Shown one piece after another: positions 54,292 through 61,476 of a stretch of 61,476 nucleotides of DNA (positions are counted from its first letter, which is position 1; every line of letters begins with the position of its first letter). Source of the DNA: Flavobacteriales bacterium UBA1993 (GTDB taxonomy: Bacteria > Bacteroidota > Bacteroidia > Flavobacteriales_G > Salibacteraceae); NCBI GenBank assembly GCA_002336485.1, contig DDCZ01000084.1:1-61476 (forward strand), read 5' to 3'. A program made the position numbers and the translations under genes. The notes under the pieces are model-generated. The model ran no database searches, had not been told where the DNA came from, and saw only the letters and a list, made by a program, of their open reading frames with translations.

Positions 54292-55243
54292 GGCACTGCA
54301 GGAGATCGATTCCATTCGACTAAACTTCAATAATGACGGCAGACTATTTCTTAATCTGACCATAGCTTTCATCATGTTTGGAATTGCCCTGGAACTCAAA
54401 CCAGACGATTTCAAAAAATTATTTCGCTCTCCAAAACCCGCGCTAGTAGGAATTCTATCGCAGTTTTTATTGATGCCATTATTGACGTTTTTACTTGCAT
54501 CTGCCTTGGGAGATTTCATCACTCCAACAATAGGTATGGGTATGATCCTAGTATCGGCCTGTCCGGGGGGAAACATTTCAAACTTTATAAGCAGCCTAGC
54601 GAAAGGAAACGTTGCTCTTTCGGTAAGTTTGACTGCATTCAGCAGCCTTGGAGGGCTCTTTCTCACCCCGTTCAATTTTGCATTTTGGGGAAATCTTTAC
54701 TTAGAATTTGGAGCAAAAACTGCGGACAACGCACTTGTACAATCCCTCTCGGTAGATGCCGTTGACGTATTGCAGACGATTGTGATGATACTGGGTATAC
54801 CACTCGTACTTGGCATATTCGTCAATCTGAAATTTCCGCGATTTACAGAAAGCGTTGTTCAATGGATCAAACGTTTTTCTATCCTCGTTTTTATCGCCTT
54901 GATTGCGATCATTTTTGGATCCAATTTCGATCTGTTCCTGAAATACATCAAATACATATTCCTAATTGTATTGGTGCACAACGCACTTGCATTAACAATG
55001 GGTTTTTACACAGGGCGCTTATTTGGTTTAGCCCAAAGGGAAAGCAAGACGATTGCGATTGAAACTGGCATTCAAAACTCTGGACTGGCACTCGCACTGC
55101 TCTTCAATCCGGATGTATTTCCTCAAGATTTACCTATTGGCGGCATGGCCTTTATCGCAGCATGGTGGGGTGTTTGGCACATTATTTCGGGACTTACAAT
55201 TGCGGGATTCTGGTCAGGATTTTCGCTTAAATCAACGACTTGA
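54284..55243 (+). CDS. Bile acid:sodium symporter (BASS) family transporter
   Basis: The 319-residue protein has about nine membrane segments and BASS motifs: FIMFGIALELKPDDFKKL, LVSACPGGNISNFISSLAKG (the crossing region with the conserved GG) and ETGIQNSGLALALLF. BASS members use Na+ to import organic anions; the substrate is not predictable. Its ATG overlaps the end of the preceding outer-membrane protein by 8 bp, suggesting coupled expression. Confidence 0.93.
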   Translation: MIEALQEIDSIRLNFNNDGRLFLNLTIAFIMFGIALELKPDDFKKLFRSPKPALVGILSQFLLMPLLTFLLASALGDFITPTIGMGMILVSACPGGNISNFISSLAKGNVALSVSLTAFSSLGGLFLTPFNFAFWGNLYLEFGAKTADNALVQSLSVDAVDVLQTIVMILGIPLVLGIFVNLKFPRFTESVVQWIKRFSILVFIALIAIIFGSNFDLFLKYIKYIFLIVLVHNALALTMGFYTGRLFGLAQRESKTIAIETGIQNSGLALALLFNPDVFPQDLPIGGMAFIAAWWGVWHIISGLTIAGFWSGFSLKSTT

Positions 55244-55289
55244 TTTTCAAGGCATCGTTCAATTATATTTGGGGATCATAAAGTAAACT

Positions 55290-55823
55290 ATGAAGAAATT
55301 AACGGGATGGATTGGGTTGGCGTTTCTCACGACGCTTATTTTCTCAAGTTGTGTGAAGTATCAAGTGGAGCAGCAATGCTGCGAAGGCAACTGGCATATT
55401 ACCACTCAAAATTTCAATCGGCCCAGCCCGTTCAAGATTCATGTGCCGCAGGCTTTTACCCCAAACGGCGACGGTGTGAACGAACAGTTTTACCCAATCG
55501 GTGTAGGTTGGAAATTGGAAAAACTTGTAATTAAAAAGGGAATCAAAACTGTTTACGAATCCACGAATAGGCTTGATGCCTTTTGGGATGGCGGCGAGGA
55601 AAAGGACGGCAGATACAAGTACATTATGACTTTCAAGGCCAACAACGGCGACATGTTTGAAGCTGACGGCCACGTTTGTGTATTTCGATACGGATCGGCA
55701 GGAGCGAAATACTACGATGCAGAACGCAGTAAAATTTGCGAATGCACTACGTTGGACATGCTGGATTCAATTCAAGGCCCGATCCACGTATCACAAGAGT
55801 GTCCTAGCAACGATACCATCTAA
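55290..55823 (+). CDS. Lipoprotein with a gliding-associated (CHU_C-like) module
   Basis: The 177-residue protein has a lipoprotein signal (MKKLTGWIGLAFLTTLIFSS then Cys; lipobox FSSC). A CCEG motif follows, then FKIHVPQAFTPNGDGVNEQF, the hallmark of the gliding-motility-associated C-terminal (type B T9SS) domain, and LDAFWDGGEEKDGRYKYIMTF. Unlike normal cargo the module is not at the C-terminus of a long protein, and about 45 extra residues with CxC follow. It may be a surface lipoprotein using this fold as a stand-alone unit. It overlaps the next gene by one base. Confidence 0.82.
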   Translation: MKKLTGWIGLAFLTTLIFSSCVKYQVEQQCCEGNWHITTQNFNRPSPFKIHVPQAFTPNGDGVNEQFYPIGVGWKLEKLVIKKGIKTVYESTNRLDAFWDGGEEKDGRYKYIMTFKANNGDMFEADGHVCVFRYGSAGAKYYDAERSKICECTTLDMLDSIQGPIHVSQECPSNDTI

Positions 55824-56266
55824 TGTCACTTAGCAGTGATCTAAACGCGTTATTCATCCGCGATCTGAGTCGACTAAAGTCCGAACTCGAACAGTACAGA
55901 ACGATTGATGACCTTTGGAAGAAATCAGGAAGCATCTCGAATAGCGGCGGAAATTTAGTGTTGCACATAGTAGGTAACCTGAGGCATTTTGTAGGTCATG
56001 TGATCGGATCTTCAGAATATCAACGCAACCGAAAGCACGAGTTTGAGGGAACCGGACTTAGCAAAAAAGAACTTCTTTCCTTGATTGATGAGACTTCGAC
56101 AGAAGTTGAATACGCTTTGTTATCACTCTCTGATGAAAAACTTCAAGCGCCATTTCCGATCGAAATAATGAATCGTGCGTGGACAAATCAAGAATTTCTG
56201 TTGCATCTGTACGGTCACCTGAATTACCACTTAGGTCAGATCAACTACCATAGAAGAGGGTTGTAA
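55823..56266 (+). CDS. DinB-superfamily protein
   Basis: The 147-residue protein matches DinB/DUF1572-type four-helix bundles. Helices carry metal-type histidines in GGNLVLHIVGNLRHFVGHVI and LLHLYGHLNYHLGQINYHRR. Proteins of this kind include metal-dependent thiol-related enzymes, but this one has no assigned role. It starts at the last base of the preceding lipoprotein gene. Confidence 0.82.
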   Translation: MSLSSDLNALFIRDLSRLKSELEQYRTIDDLWKKSGSISNSGGNLVLHIVGNLRHFVGHVIGSSEYQRNRKHEFEGTGLSKKELLSLIDETSTEVEYALLSLSDEKLQAPFPIEIMNRAWTNQEFLLHLYGHLNYHLGQINYHRRGL

Positions 56267-56306
56267 CTTTCTTCATAAGAAGCCGACGACGGGTCATAAT
56301 TCATTG

Positions 56307-56322
56307 TCAGAAAATTTTCTGA
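56307..56322. repeat. 16-bp perfect palindrome upstream of hemL
   Basis: TCAGAAAATTTTCTGA is fully symmetric. It lies about 32 bp upstream of a TATCTTCG -7-like element (56355-56362) and 58 bp upstream of the hemL ATG. No T run follows as needed for a terminator on either strand, so an operator for a dimeric regulator is plausible. Confidence 0.45.
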
Positions 56323-56354
56323 TTCACTTCGACACCTCGCCTCCCTTGCGCTTC

Positions 56355-56362
56355 TATCTTCG
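56355..56362 (+). promoter_or_regulatory. -7-like element for hemL
   Basis: TATCTTCG is a 7/8 match to TAnnTTTG, 18 bp before ATG 56381. I see no clear -33 TTG at the standard distance. Confidence 0.35.
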
Positions 56363-56380
56363 CAGTCAAATACAATTTGA

Positions 56381-57676
56381 ATGATCGATCGCTCAACATC
56401 TAACAGCCTTTTTGAAGAGGCTAAAACCGTGCTGCCTGGCGGAGTTAATTCTCCCGTACGAGCTTTTCGCTCCGTAAATGGATCGCCAATCTATTTCGAA
56501 AAGGGCAAAGGCTCACATACTTGGGATGCAGATGGAAATGAGTACATCGACTTTTGTTGTTCATGGGGGCCGCTCATTCTTGGCCACGCTCATCAGGGCG
56601 TAATATCGAAGGTGAGCAAAGTCATGGCGCTGGGCACTTCATTTGGCGCGCCAAATGAATACGAAACCATTCTAGCTAAGATGATCGTCGATAACCATCC
56701 TCATGTAGAAAAAATTCGGTTTGTAAACTCCGGAACCGAAGCTACCATGAGTGCAATTAGGTTGGCGCGAGGATTTACAGGCAAAAACAAAATAATCAAG
56801 TTTGAAGGATGTTATCACGGACACGTTGATAGTTTGATGGTGAAGGCAGGTTCTGGGTTAGCCACACTCGGAACAAGCACCTCTGCAGGTATCCCCGAGG
56901 CGTATGTAAAAGAAACTATCGTGCTTCCATTGAATGACAAAGACGCGATTCACGCAGCCATTGAAACGTATGGTGATGACATCGCTTGCATTGCAATCGA
57001 ACCGATTCCAGCAAACAACGGGCTGCTTCTCCAGGACAAAGAATTCCTCCTGTTTCTGAGAGAGATCTGTGACAAAACAGGCATTTTACTCTTCTTCGAT
57101 GAGGTTATTTCAGGCTTTAGGGTTGCTTTCGACGGAGCTGCTGGCTATTACGGCATCAAACCAGATCTGCTGGCTTTTGGGAAAATTATCGGTGGTGGGT
57201 TTCCTGTTGGCGCATACGGCGCAAGCGCAAAGCTGATGGATTGCGTTTCACCAGATGGGCCTGTGTATCAGGCAGGGACTTTGAGCGGAAATCCAGTGGC
57301 AATGGCTGCGGGTATTGCCCAGCTTGAAGAATGTCTCAAGCCGGGATTTTATGAGGGCCTTGAAAGTAAAACTGCCGCATTTGTAGACGACGTTCAATCT
57401 TACGTTGACAGCAAGGGCTATCCATTTCACATGTTTCATGTTGGCTCCATATTTTGGCTATCGTTTAGTAATAAGAATCGAGTGCGAGCTGCGGATGAAA
57501 TTGCCTCAAATGGCGCCGAATTGTTTAGACCATTCTTCGATGCTCTTATTGAGCGAGGAGTATACGTAGGACCTTCGAGCTATGAGGTCGGTTTTGTTTC
57601 TGAAGCCCATACTGAGAGTGACCTAACATTAGCCGCAAAGGCAATAAAAGAAGCTCTGGACATCACATTTGCTTAA
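56381..57676 (+). CDS. hemL: Glutamate-1-semialdehyde 2,1-aminomutase HemL
   Basis: HemL converts glutamate-1-semialdehyde to 5-aminolevulinate in the C5 heme pathway. The 431-residue PLP enzyme has VLPGGVNSPVRAF near the start, FVNSGTEATMSAIRLARG and GCYHGHVDS. The PLP region reads LLFFDEVISGFRVAF and the PLP lysine is in LLAFGKIIGGGFPVGAYG. Typical length. It shares one base with the following methyltransferase gene. Confidence 0.97.
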   Translation: MIDRSTSNSLFEEAKTVLPGGVNSPVRAFRSVNGSPIYFEKGKGSHTWDADGNEYIDFCCSWGPLILGHAHQGVISKVSKVMALGTSFGAPNEYETILAKMIVDNHPHVEKIRFVNSGTEATMSAIRLARGFTGKNKIIKFEGCYHGHVDSLMVKAGSGLATLGTSTSAGIPEAYVKETIVLPLNDKDAIHAAIETYGDDIACIAIEPIPANNGLLLQDKEFLLFLREICDKTGILLFFDEVISGFRVAFDGAAGYYGIKPDLLAFGKIIGGGFPVGAYGASAKLMDCVSPDGPVYQAGTLSGNPVAMAAGIAQLEECLKPGFYEGLESKTAAFVDDVQSYVDSKGYPFHMFHVGSIFWLSFSNKNRVRAADEIASNGAELFRPFFDALIERGVYVGPSSYEVGFVSEAHTESDLTLAAKAIKEALDITFA

Positions 57677-58323
57677 TGTCTGGATTTGACCTTGTTGCGC
57701 CGTATTACGATCACGTGGTTCGGATTGTATTCGGGCAAAAAATCAACAATTTCAACAGAAAAATACTAGCCAGTATAGCGCCAGTGAAGCGTTGTATGAT
57801 CATTGGTGGTGGCTCAGGAAAAATATTGCTGGATGCGATTGAAATGAATCTCGCCTCATCCTATTGCTACGCTGAGCTTTCTTCGAAAATGAAGAAAAAA
57901 GCCAAAGATCGTTTAAACGATCGGCAACTTCAGCAAGTTACGTTTACGGCCGATTATTCTGAAACGGACAGCCGATTCGATCTTATCGTTCTTCCGTTCG
58001 TGCTCGATTGCTATTCTGAGTCTTCCGTACATCAATTTCTCTACAACCTTGAGCCGATTCTCACAAATCATGGAAAACTCCTAATCATCGACTTCAATCA
58101 TGAACCGTTGAATGACCAGAGACCCACATTCATCCAAAAGCAGTTCATTCGGTTGCTCTATTTATTCTTTAGGATCACTTCTAATATTGAGGCGAAAAAA
58201 CTACCAAGGATCCTGTCCATTTTAAAGGATTCAAACTTCACACTCATTTCAAGAGATCGGTTATACAATGGATGGATCGTATCCAGTGTCTACGGAAGTG
58301 CAAAAAACGATGATGTTGCGTAG
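57676..58323 (+). CDS. Class I SAM-dependent methyltransferase-like protein
   Basis: The 215-residue protein starts SGFDLVAPYYDHVVRIVFG, like many small-molecule methyltransferases. The SAM motif I is IIGGGSGKILLDAI (about residues 36-49), and a later FDLIVLPFVLDCYSE matches motif II/III. The target is unknown. It is coupled to hemL. Its 3' end overlaps the convergent UbiA-like gene by 34 bp. Confidence 0.85.
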   Translation: MSGFDLVAPYYDHVVRIVFGQKINNFNRKILASIAPVKRCMIIGGGSGKILLDAIEMNLASSYCYAELSSKMKKKAKDRLNDRQLQQVTFTADYSETDSRFDLIVLPFVLDCYSESSVHQFLYNLEPILTNHGKLLIIDFNHEPLNDQRPTFIQKQFIRLLYLFFRITSNIEAKKLPRILSILKDSNFTLISRDRLYNGWIVSSVYGSAKNDDVA

Positions 58324-59153
58324 ACACCGGCGTATAAGATAATTAGGCCTTCAAAGACCAATGCATATCCCAGCTCGCCCTTCACTCGATCTAGTTTAAA
58401 TAGTGCGACCACCATCAATACAAAAATGGCACTTATGCCTGCGAGACGGAGCGGTTCGAAGCTAGAAACGAGTATTGCCATCAAGGCCCAAATGAAAGCC
58501 AACACGTAACAAAGTCTGGTGGCGTTTGAGCTCCCCAGAGTTGTTGCCAGGGTTTTAAGATGTGCGCTCTTATCTGATTTCAGGTCTCGCACCTCGAACG
58601 GGATGGTTACAATTAACAGGAAAAGAAAACGCTCAAAGAGGGCCGCATAATGTGCTGAATGCAATACACCTGGACTTCCTCTTTGATCAAGGATCGGAAA
58701 ACTGTAGGTCAGATAGGATACAATCAGGGCGATAACAAATGGCTTGACCAATGGAATGTCACGTATTCGAATCCACTTGGACTCATAAGGAATCAATGGC
58801 ACAGTATAACCCAATGAGATTAATGCTGCTGGGGCCAACCAAAACAATGTGTTGGGTGATAAATTTGGTAACAGGACGAATAAACCGACGAGGGAAATAG
58901 TCATTGCCACTAGCGTGGTCCTATAATTCTCTTTCACCCAGTGATGCCTAGCACCACCAAGGTTCAAAGGAATTGAATCGAGCTTATAAATGCGATGAAA
59001 GGAGTATAGAAGAAACGACGCAAGAAAAATAAAGACAATTAAGCGCCAGTCAAAAATCAAATCAACCTCTATGAAAAAGGTACTCGTCGCAAGACAAGAA
59101 AGGACAATTGCGACAAAAAAATTAGAATAAACGAGGGATGCGATTAAGCGCAT
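58290..59153 (-). CDS. UbiA-like membrane prenyltransferase-fold protein
   Basis: The 287-residue protein has eight or nine membrane segments. The second Asp motif of UbiA enzymes is recognisable (EVRDLKSDKSAHLKTLATTL). At the place of the first NDxxD motif it reads LLYSFHRIYKLDS, with only one acidic residue, so activity as a normal prenyltransferase is doubtful. The start codon overlaps the stop of the upstream exported protein by one base. Confidence 0.75.
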   Translation of the reverse strand: MRLIASLVYSNFFVAIVLSCLATSTFFIEVDLIFDWRLIVFIFLASFLLYSFHRIYKLDSIPLNLGGARHHWVKENYRTTLVAMTISLVGLFVLLPNLSPNTLFWLAPAALISLGYTVPLIPYESKWIRIRDIPLVKPFVIALIVSYLTYSFPILDQRGSPGVLHSAHYAALFERFLFLLIVTIPFEVRDLKSDKSAHLKTLATTLGSSNATRLCYVLAFIWALMAILVSSFEPLRLAGISAIFVLMVVALFKLDRVKGELGYALVFEGLIILYAGVYATSSFFALP

Positions 59154-59770
59154 TAGGGCTTTGTCAGCTGTCCAATAGCTACGCCAATTGCAGCCCCAGC
59201 GACACCGGATGCCAAAGACTTAAATAGGCGTTTGGTTCGTGCCGTGCGTTCGTAGCCCAATATATAAGCGGGGTTCTTTAAATACTCAGGATTAGAGATG
59301 CTCGACGGTGTCATTTTGTATTTTGGCATTGACGCAGCGAGCATGTAAACGAACGGCGTTGCAAAAACTAATGGACTGCTCGAAAGAACGTAACCAAGGC
59401 CGGCAGTTACTGGAACACCAGCCCATACAGTCCAATTTGACTTGTAGCCGTTTTGAGCGTCTTGTTCACCCAATATATAATACCGCATTTCCTCTTCGGT
59501 AAAGTAATTTCCGTTTGTCGAATCTTCTAAATAAACGACTGTTTCTTCACCGTTCACCGTATGCGAAAACACTCTTTCCCAATCCAGTTTTTTCTGTTTT
59601 ACTTTTCCAGATGACTTTTCATATTCGTAATAGATATATGCACTGTCTTCAGAGGTCACTGTGCCATCAAGAACCTTCCCAGTCATTAATAATATTACAG
59701 GGTCAGACTGTTGCGCCACGCCATGAATCCATGTAAACAAAATAAGAAGGATCCCAATCCCTTTTTTCAT
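59153..59770 (-). CDS. Exported protein of unknown function
   Basis: ATG 59770 gives 205 residues with a signal peptide (MKKGIGILLILFTWIHGVAQ). The longer frame crosses the divergent gcvP gene and is rejected. The mature part begins with a small beta domain (MTGKVLDGTVTSEDSAYIYY), as in many Bacteroidota envelope proteins. It ends with a glycine-zipper-like hydrophobic segment (ASGVAGAAIGVAIGQL). No known domain is recognised. Confidence 0.78.
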   Translation of the reverse strand: MKKGIGILLILFTWIHGVAQQSDPVILLMTGKVLDGTVTSEDSAYIYYEYEKSSGKVKQKKLDWERVFSHTVNGEETVVYLEDSTNGNYFTEEEMRYYILGEQDAQNGYKSNWTVWAGVPVTAGLGYVLSSSPLVFATPFVYMLAASMPKYKMTPSSISNPEYLKNPAYILGYERTARTKRLFKSLASGVAGAAIGVAIGQLTKP

Positions 59771-59775
59771 AGATG

Positions 59776-59783
59776 CAAACATG
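59776..59783 (-). promoter_or_regulatory. -7-like element directly before the exported protein gene
   Basis: On the minus strand CATGTTTG (7/8 match to TAnnTTTG) ends 5 bp before ATG 59770, again at near-leaderless distance. Confidence 0.3.
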
Positions 59784-59863
59784 GTGATTTTTTCAATTTG
59801 GTCGGAATACAATAATGTAGTGAACCAAGTACTTAAAAAGCTGTTATACCAAGAGGCAGCAAC

Positions 59864-59871
59864 TATATTTG
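59864..59871 (+). promoter_or_regulatory. -7 element for gcvP
   Basis: TATATTTG followed by CAG is a perfect match to the Bacteroidota -7 consensus. It lies 21 bp before ATG 59893 in the 122-bp divergent region. A clear -33 TTG was not found. Confidence 0.55.
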
Positions 59872-59892
59872 CAGCCCTTTTTTGAGATAAAA

Positions 59893-61476
59893 ATGACAAA
59901 GCACAACGCATTTCAACTTCGGCACATTGGCCCAAGAAAAGAAGAGATTAATTCTATGCTTAAGACCATTGGCGTCAAGAGTTTGGATCAATTGATTGAC
60001 GAAACAATTCCCGCTTCCATACGGCTAAAAAAGCCAATGAATGTGGATGAAGGCATGACCGAATTCGAATTTGCCTCGCATATCAGCGAGATGGGTAAGA
60101 AAAATCTGCTTTTCAAGAACTTTATTGGTCAGGGTTACTACGGAACAATAACGCCGGCGGTTATTCAGCGTAACATATTAGAGAATCCGGGATGGTATAC
60201 GGCATATACGCCATATCAAGCGGAAATCTCTCAAGGACGATTAGAAGGTTTGCTCAACTTCCAAACGGTGATTTCTGATCTTACCGGGCTGCCTATTGCA
60301 AACGGAAGCTTATTAGATGAATCTACCGCGGCGGCAGAAGGCGCATTAATGCTCTTTCACTCTAGATCACGAGACAAGGTGAAGTCAGGTGTGAACAAAC
60401 TATTTATTGACCAAAATTGCTTTGAGCAAACACTGATTGTAGTTGAGGGAAAAGCCAAAGCCGCGGGTATTCAAGTGGTTATCGGAGATATAGAGACATC
60501 CAACCTTGACGGTACCTATTTCGCAGCGCTTGTCCAGTTCCCAGATAAGGAAGGTTTCGCAAAGGACTTCAACCAGGTAGTGGCTCAACTTACATTGAAC
60601 GACATCAAGCTTATTGTTGCCTCTGACCTTCTTGCGCTAACATTGATGACCCCTCCAGGAGAATGGGGTGCGGACGTTGTAGTTGGAAACTCACAGCGAT
60701 TCGGAGTCCCAATGGGATACGGAGGACCGCACGCGGGGTTCTTCGCAACGAAAGAAGAGTATAAGCGGAATATTCCGGGTAGAATAATTGGTGTTTCTGT
60801 TGACCGAGACGGCAGATCGGCCCTAAGAATGGCGCTTCAAACCAGAGAGCAACACATTCGAAGAGACAAGGCAACGAGCAATATCTGCACGGCCCAGGCC
60901 TTGTTGGCAATTATGGCAAGTATGTATGCCGTGTATCATGGTCCAGCGAGGCTTATTGAAATCGCTACCGACATTAGCAGGCAGGCCAACGGATTATCTA
61001 AAACGCTTAAAAAGCTTGGTTATAAAATAAAGCATAAAGCATTTTTTGACACCATTTGCGTTGAGAGTGAAAACGCCCAAGAACTCGTTAAAGTTGCTGC
61101 AGATCAAGGCATAAATATTTTTTCCAGAAACGACGGAATCATTACAATTAGTATTGACGAGACCACAACGAATGAAGAGTTGAACAACCTGATAGCCGTT
61201 TTTGCACAGGTGGCAGAAGTCGAGTCCGTCAAGCTCCAACATTCAAATTCCACGGGTGTTCCAAATTACTTGGAACGACAGACAGCATTCTTGACGCATC
61301 CAATTTTCAATTCACATCAAAGTGAAACGGACATGATGCGATACATCAAGTCATTAGAAAACAAGGATATCTCGTTGACAAGAAGTATGATTTCATTAGG
61401 AAGCTGTACAATGAAACTCAATGCCGCTTCTGAATTATATCCTATTACAAACCCTCAGTTTGCCAACCTGCATCCA
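59893..61476 (+). CDS. gcvP: Glycine dehydrogenase (decarboxylating) GcvP, 5' part
   Basis: GcvP is the PLP-dependent P-protein of the glycine cleavage system. The frame is open from ATG 59893 to the window edge (528 codons of an expected roughly 950). Family motifs: FQLRHIGPRKEEI at the start, NLLFKNFIGQGYYGTITPAV, GWYTAYTPYQAEISQGRLE, FGVPMGYGGPHAGFFATKEE, then SLGSCTMKLNAASELYPIT near the end. The PLP lysine lies in the missing C-terminal half. This is the long single-chain form. Confidence 0.95.
   Translation, partial: MTKHNAFQLRHIGPRKEEINSMLKTIGVKSLDQLIDETIPASIRLKKPMNVDEGMTEFEFASHISEMGKKNLLFKNFIGQGYYGTITPAVIQRNILENPGWYTAYTPYQAEISQGRLEGLLNFQTVISDLTGLPIANGSLLDESTAAAEGALMLFHSRSRDKVKSGVNKLFIDQNCFEQTLIVVEGKAKAAGIQVVIGDIETSNLDGTYFAALVQFPDKEGFAKDFNQVVAQLTLNDIKLIVASDLLALTLMTPPGEWGADVVVGNSQRFGVPMGYGGPHAGFFATKEEYKRNIPGRIIGVSVDRDGRSALRMALQTREQHIRRDKATSNICTAQALLAIMASMYAVYHGPARLIEIATDISRQANGLSKTLKKLGYKIKHKAFFDTICVESENAQELVKVAADQGINIFSRNDGIITISIDETTTNEELNNLIAVFAQVAEVESVKLQHSNSTGVPNYLERQTAFLTHPIFNSHQSETDMMRYIKSLENKDISLTRSMISLGSCTMKLNAASELYPITNPQFANLHP

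Noticed and set aside
59771..59935. Longer N-terminus of the exported protein
   Set aside because: It overlaps the divergent gcvP start and promoter and places 55 residues before a clear signal peptide.
1..61476. CRISPR arrays, insertion sequences, prophage genes, tRNA and rRNA genes
   Set aside because: No regularly spaced direct repeats, transposase or integrase motifs, or cloverleaf-like sequences were seen by eye; a tRNAscan and IS search would settle this.

Overview
The window looks like chromosomal DNA of a member of the Bacteroidota, most likely a marine-type Flavobacteriales relative. The reasons are: (i) secreted proteins carrying SBBP, SprB and PKD repeats, one ending in a type IX secretion (T9SS) sorting domain; (ii) a long IspG with a central insert; (iii) a methionine synthase split into two genes; (iv) FtsZ with a very long linker ending in NPFLHDNVD; (v) promoter -7 elements of the form TAnnTTTG; and (vi) an almost complete lack of Shine-Dalgarno sequences. 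Genes are tightly packed. I see no rRNA, tRNA, insertion sequence, prophage or CRISPR array.

Layout. 1-3152 (-): the N-terminal 1050 residues of a giant secreted repeat protein, cut off by the window edge. 3264-19324 (-): a complete division and cell-wall (dcw) operon, transcribed mraZ-rsmH-ftsL-ftsI-murE-mraY-murD-(stand-alone MurD C-terminal domain)-ftsW-murG-murC-ftsQ-ftsA-ftsZ and closed by a good intrinsic terminator. The control region (19325-19637) holds a three-box MraZ operator, a second box pair in the opposite orientation and an 18-bp perfect palindrome. 19638-25354: an alpha/beta hydrolase, engB, an M90/MtfA-type membrane metallopeptidase on the other strand, a DUF255 (YyaL-like) protein and a secreted unknown. 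25355-34000 (-): DCC-family oxidoreductase, tsaB, a TolC-type efflux protein, split metH, a small CxxC membrane protein and a membrane glycosyltransferase fused to MORN repeats. 34005-37834 (-): respiratory oxidase assembly block (DUF420/CtaM, Sco-like, oxidase subunits IV, III and III-like, heme O synthase CtaB). 37910-42165 (+): hemW, a cyclase-family hydrolase, an Lrp/AsnC regulator, YjbR, DUF502 and an EamA transporter. 42167-44998 (-): a T9SS-exported PKD protein and a serine hydrolase lipoprotein. 45126-50816 (+): ispG, an NAD(P)-binding protein, two small membrane proteins and recG. 50920-55243: an orphan sensor histidine kinase diverging from a His-rich secreted protein, followed by a DUF6268-like outer-membrane protein and a bile-acid/Na+ symporter-type carrier. 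55290-61476: a lipoprotein with a T9SS-like module, a DinB-like protein, hemL, a methyltransferase, a UbiA-like membrane protein, an exported unknown and the 5' part of gcvP.

The core is peptidoglycan synthesis and division: MurC, D and E build the stem peptide (MurE has the meso-DAP DNPR motif), MraY and MurG make lipid I and II, FtsW and FtsI polymerise and cross-link, and FtsZ, A, Q and L organise the septum. A second theme is heme and respiration (ctaB, oxidase subunits, sco, DUF420, hemW, hemL). The most unusual items are the extra stand-alone MurD domain that has lost its GG...K loop, the MORN-glycosyltransferase fusion, the Sco-like protein without its copper histidine, the structured intergenic region between the orphan kinase and the His-rich protein, and several promoters so close to the ATG that leaderless mRNAs are predicted.
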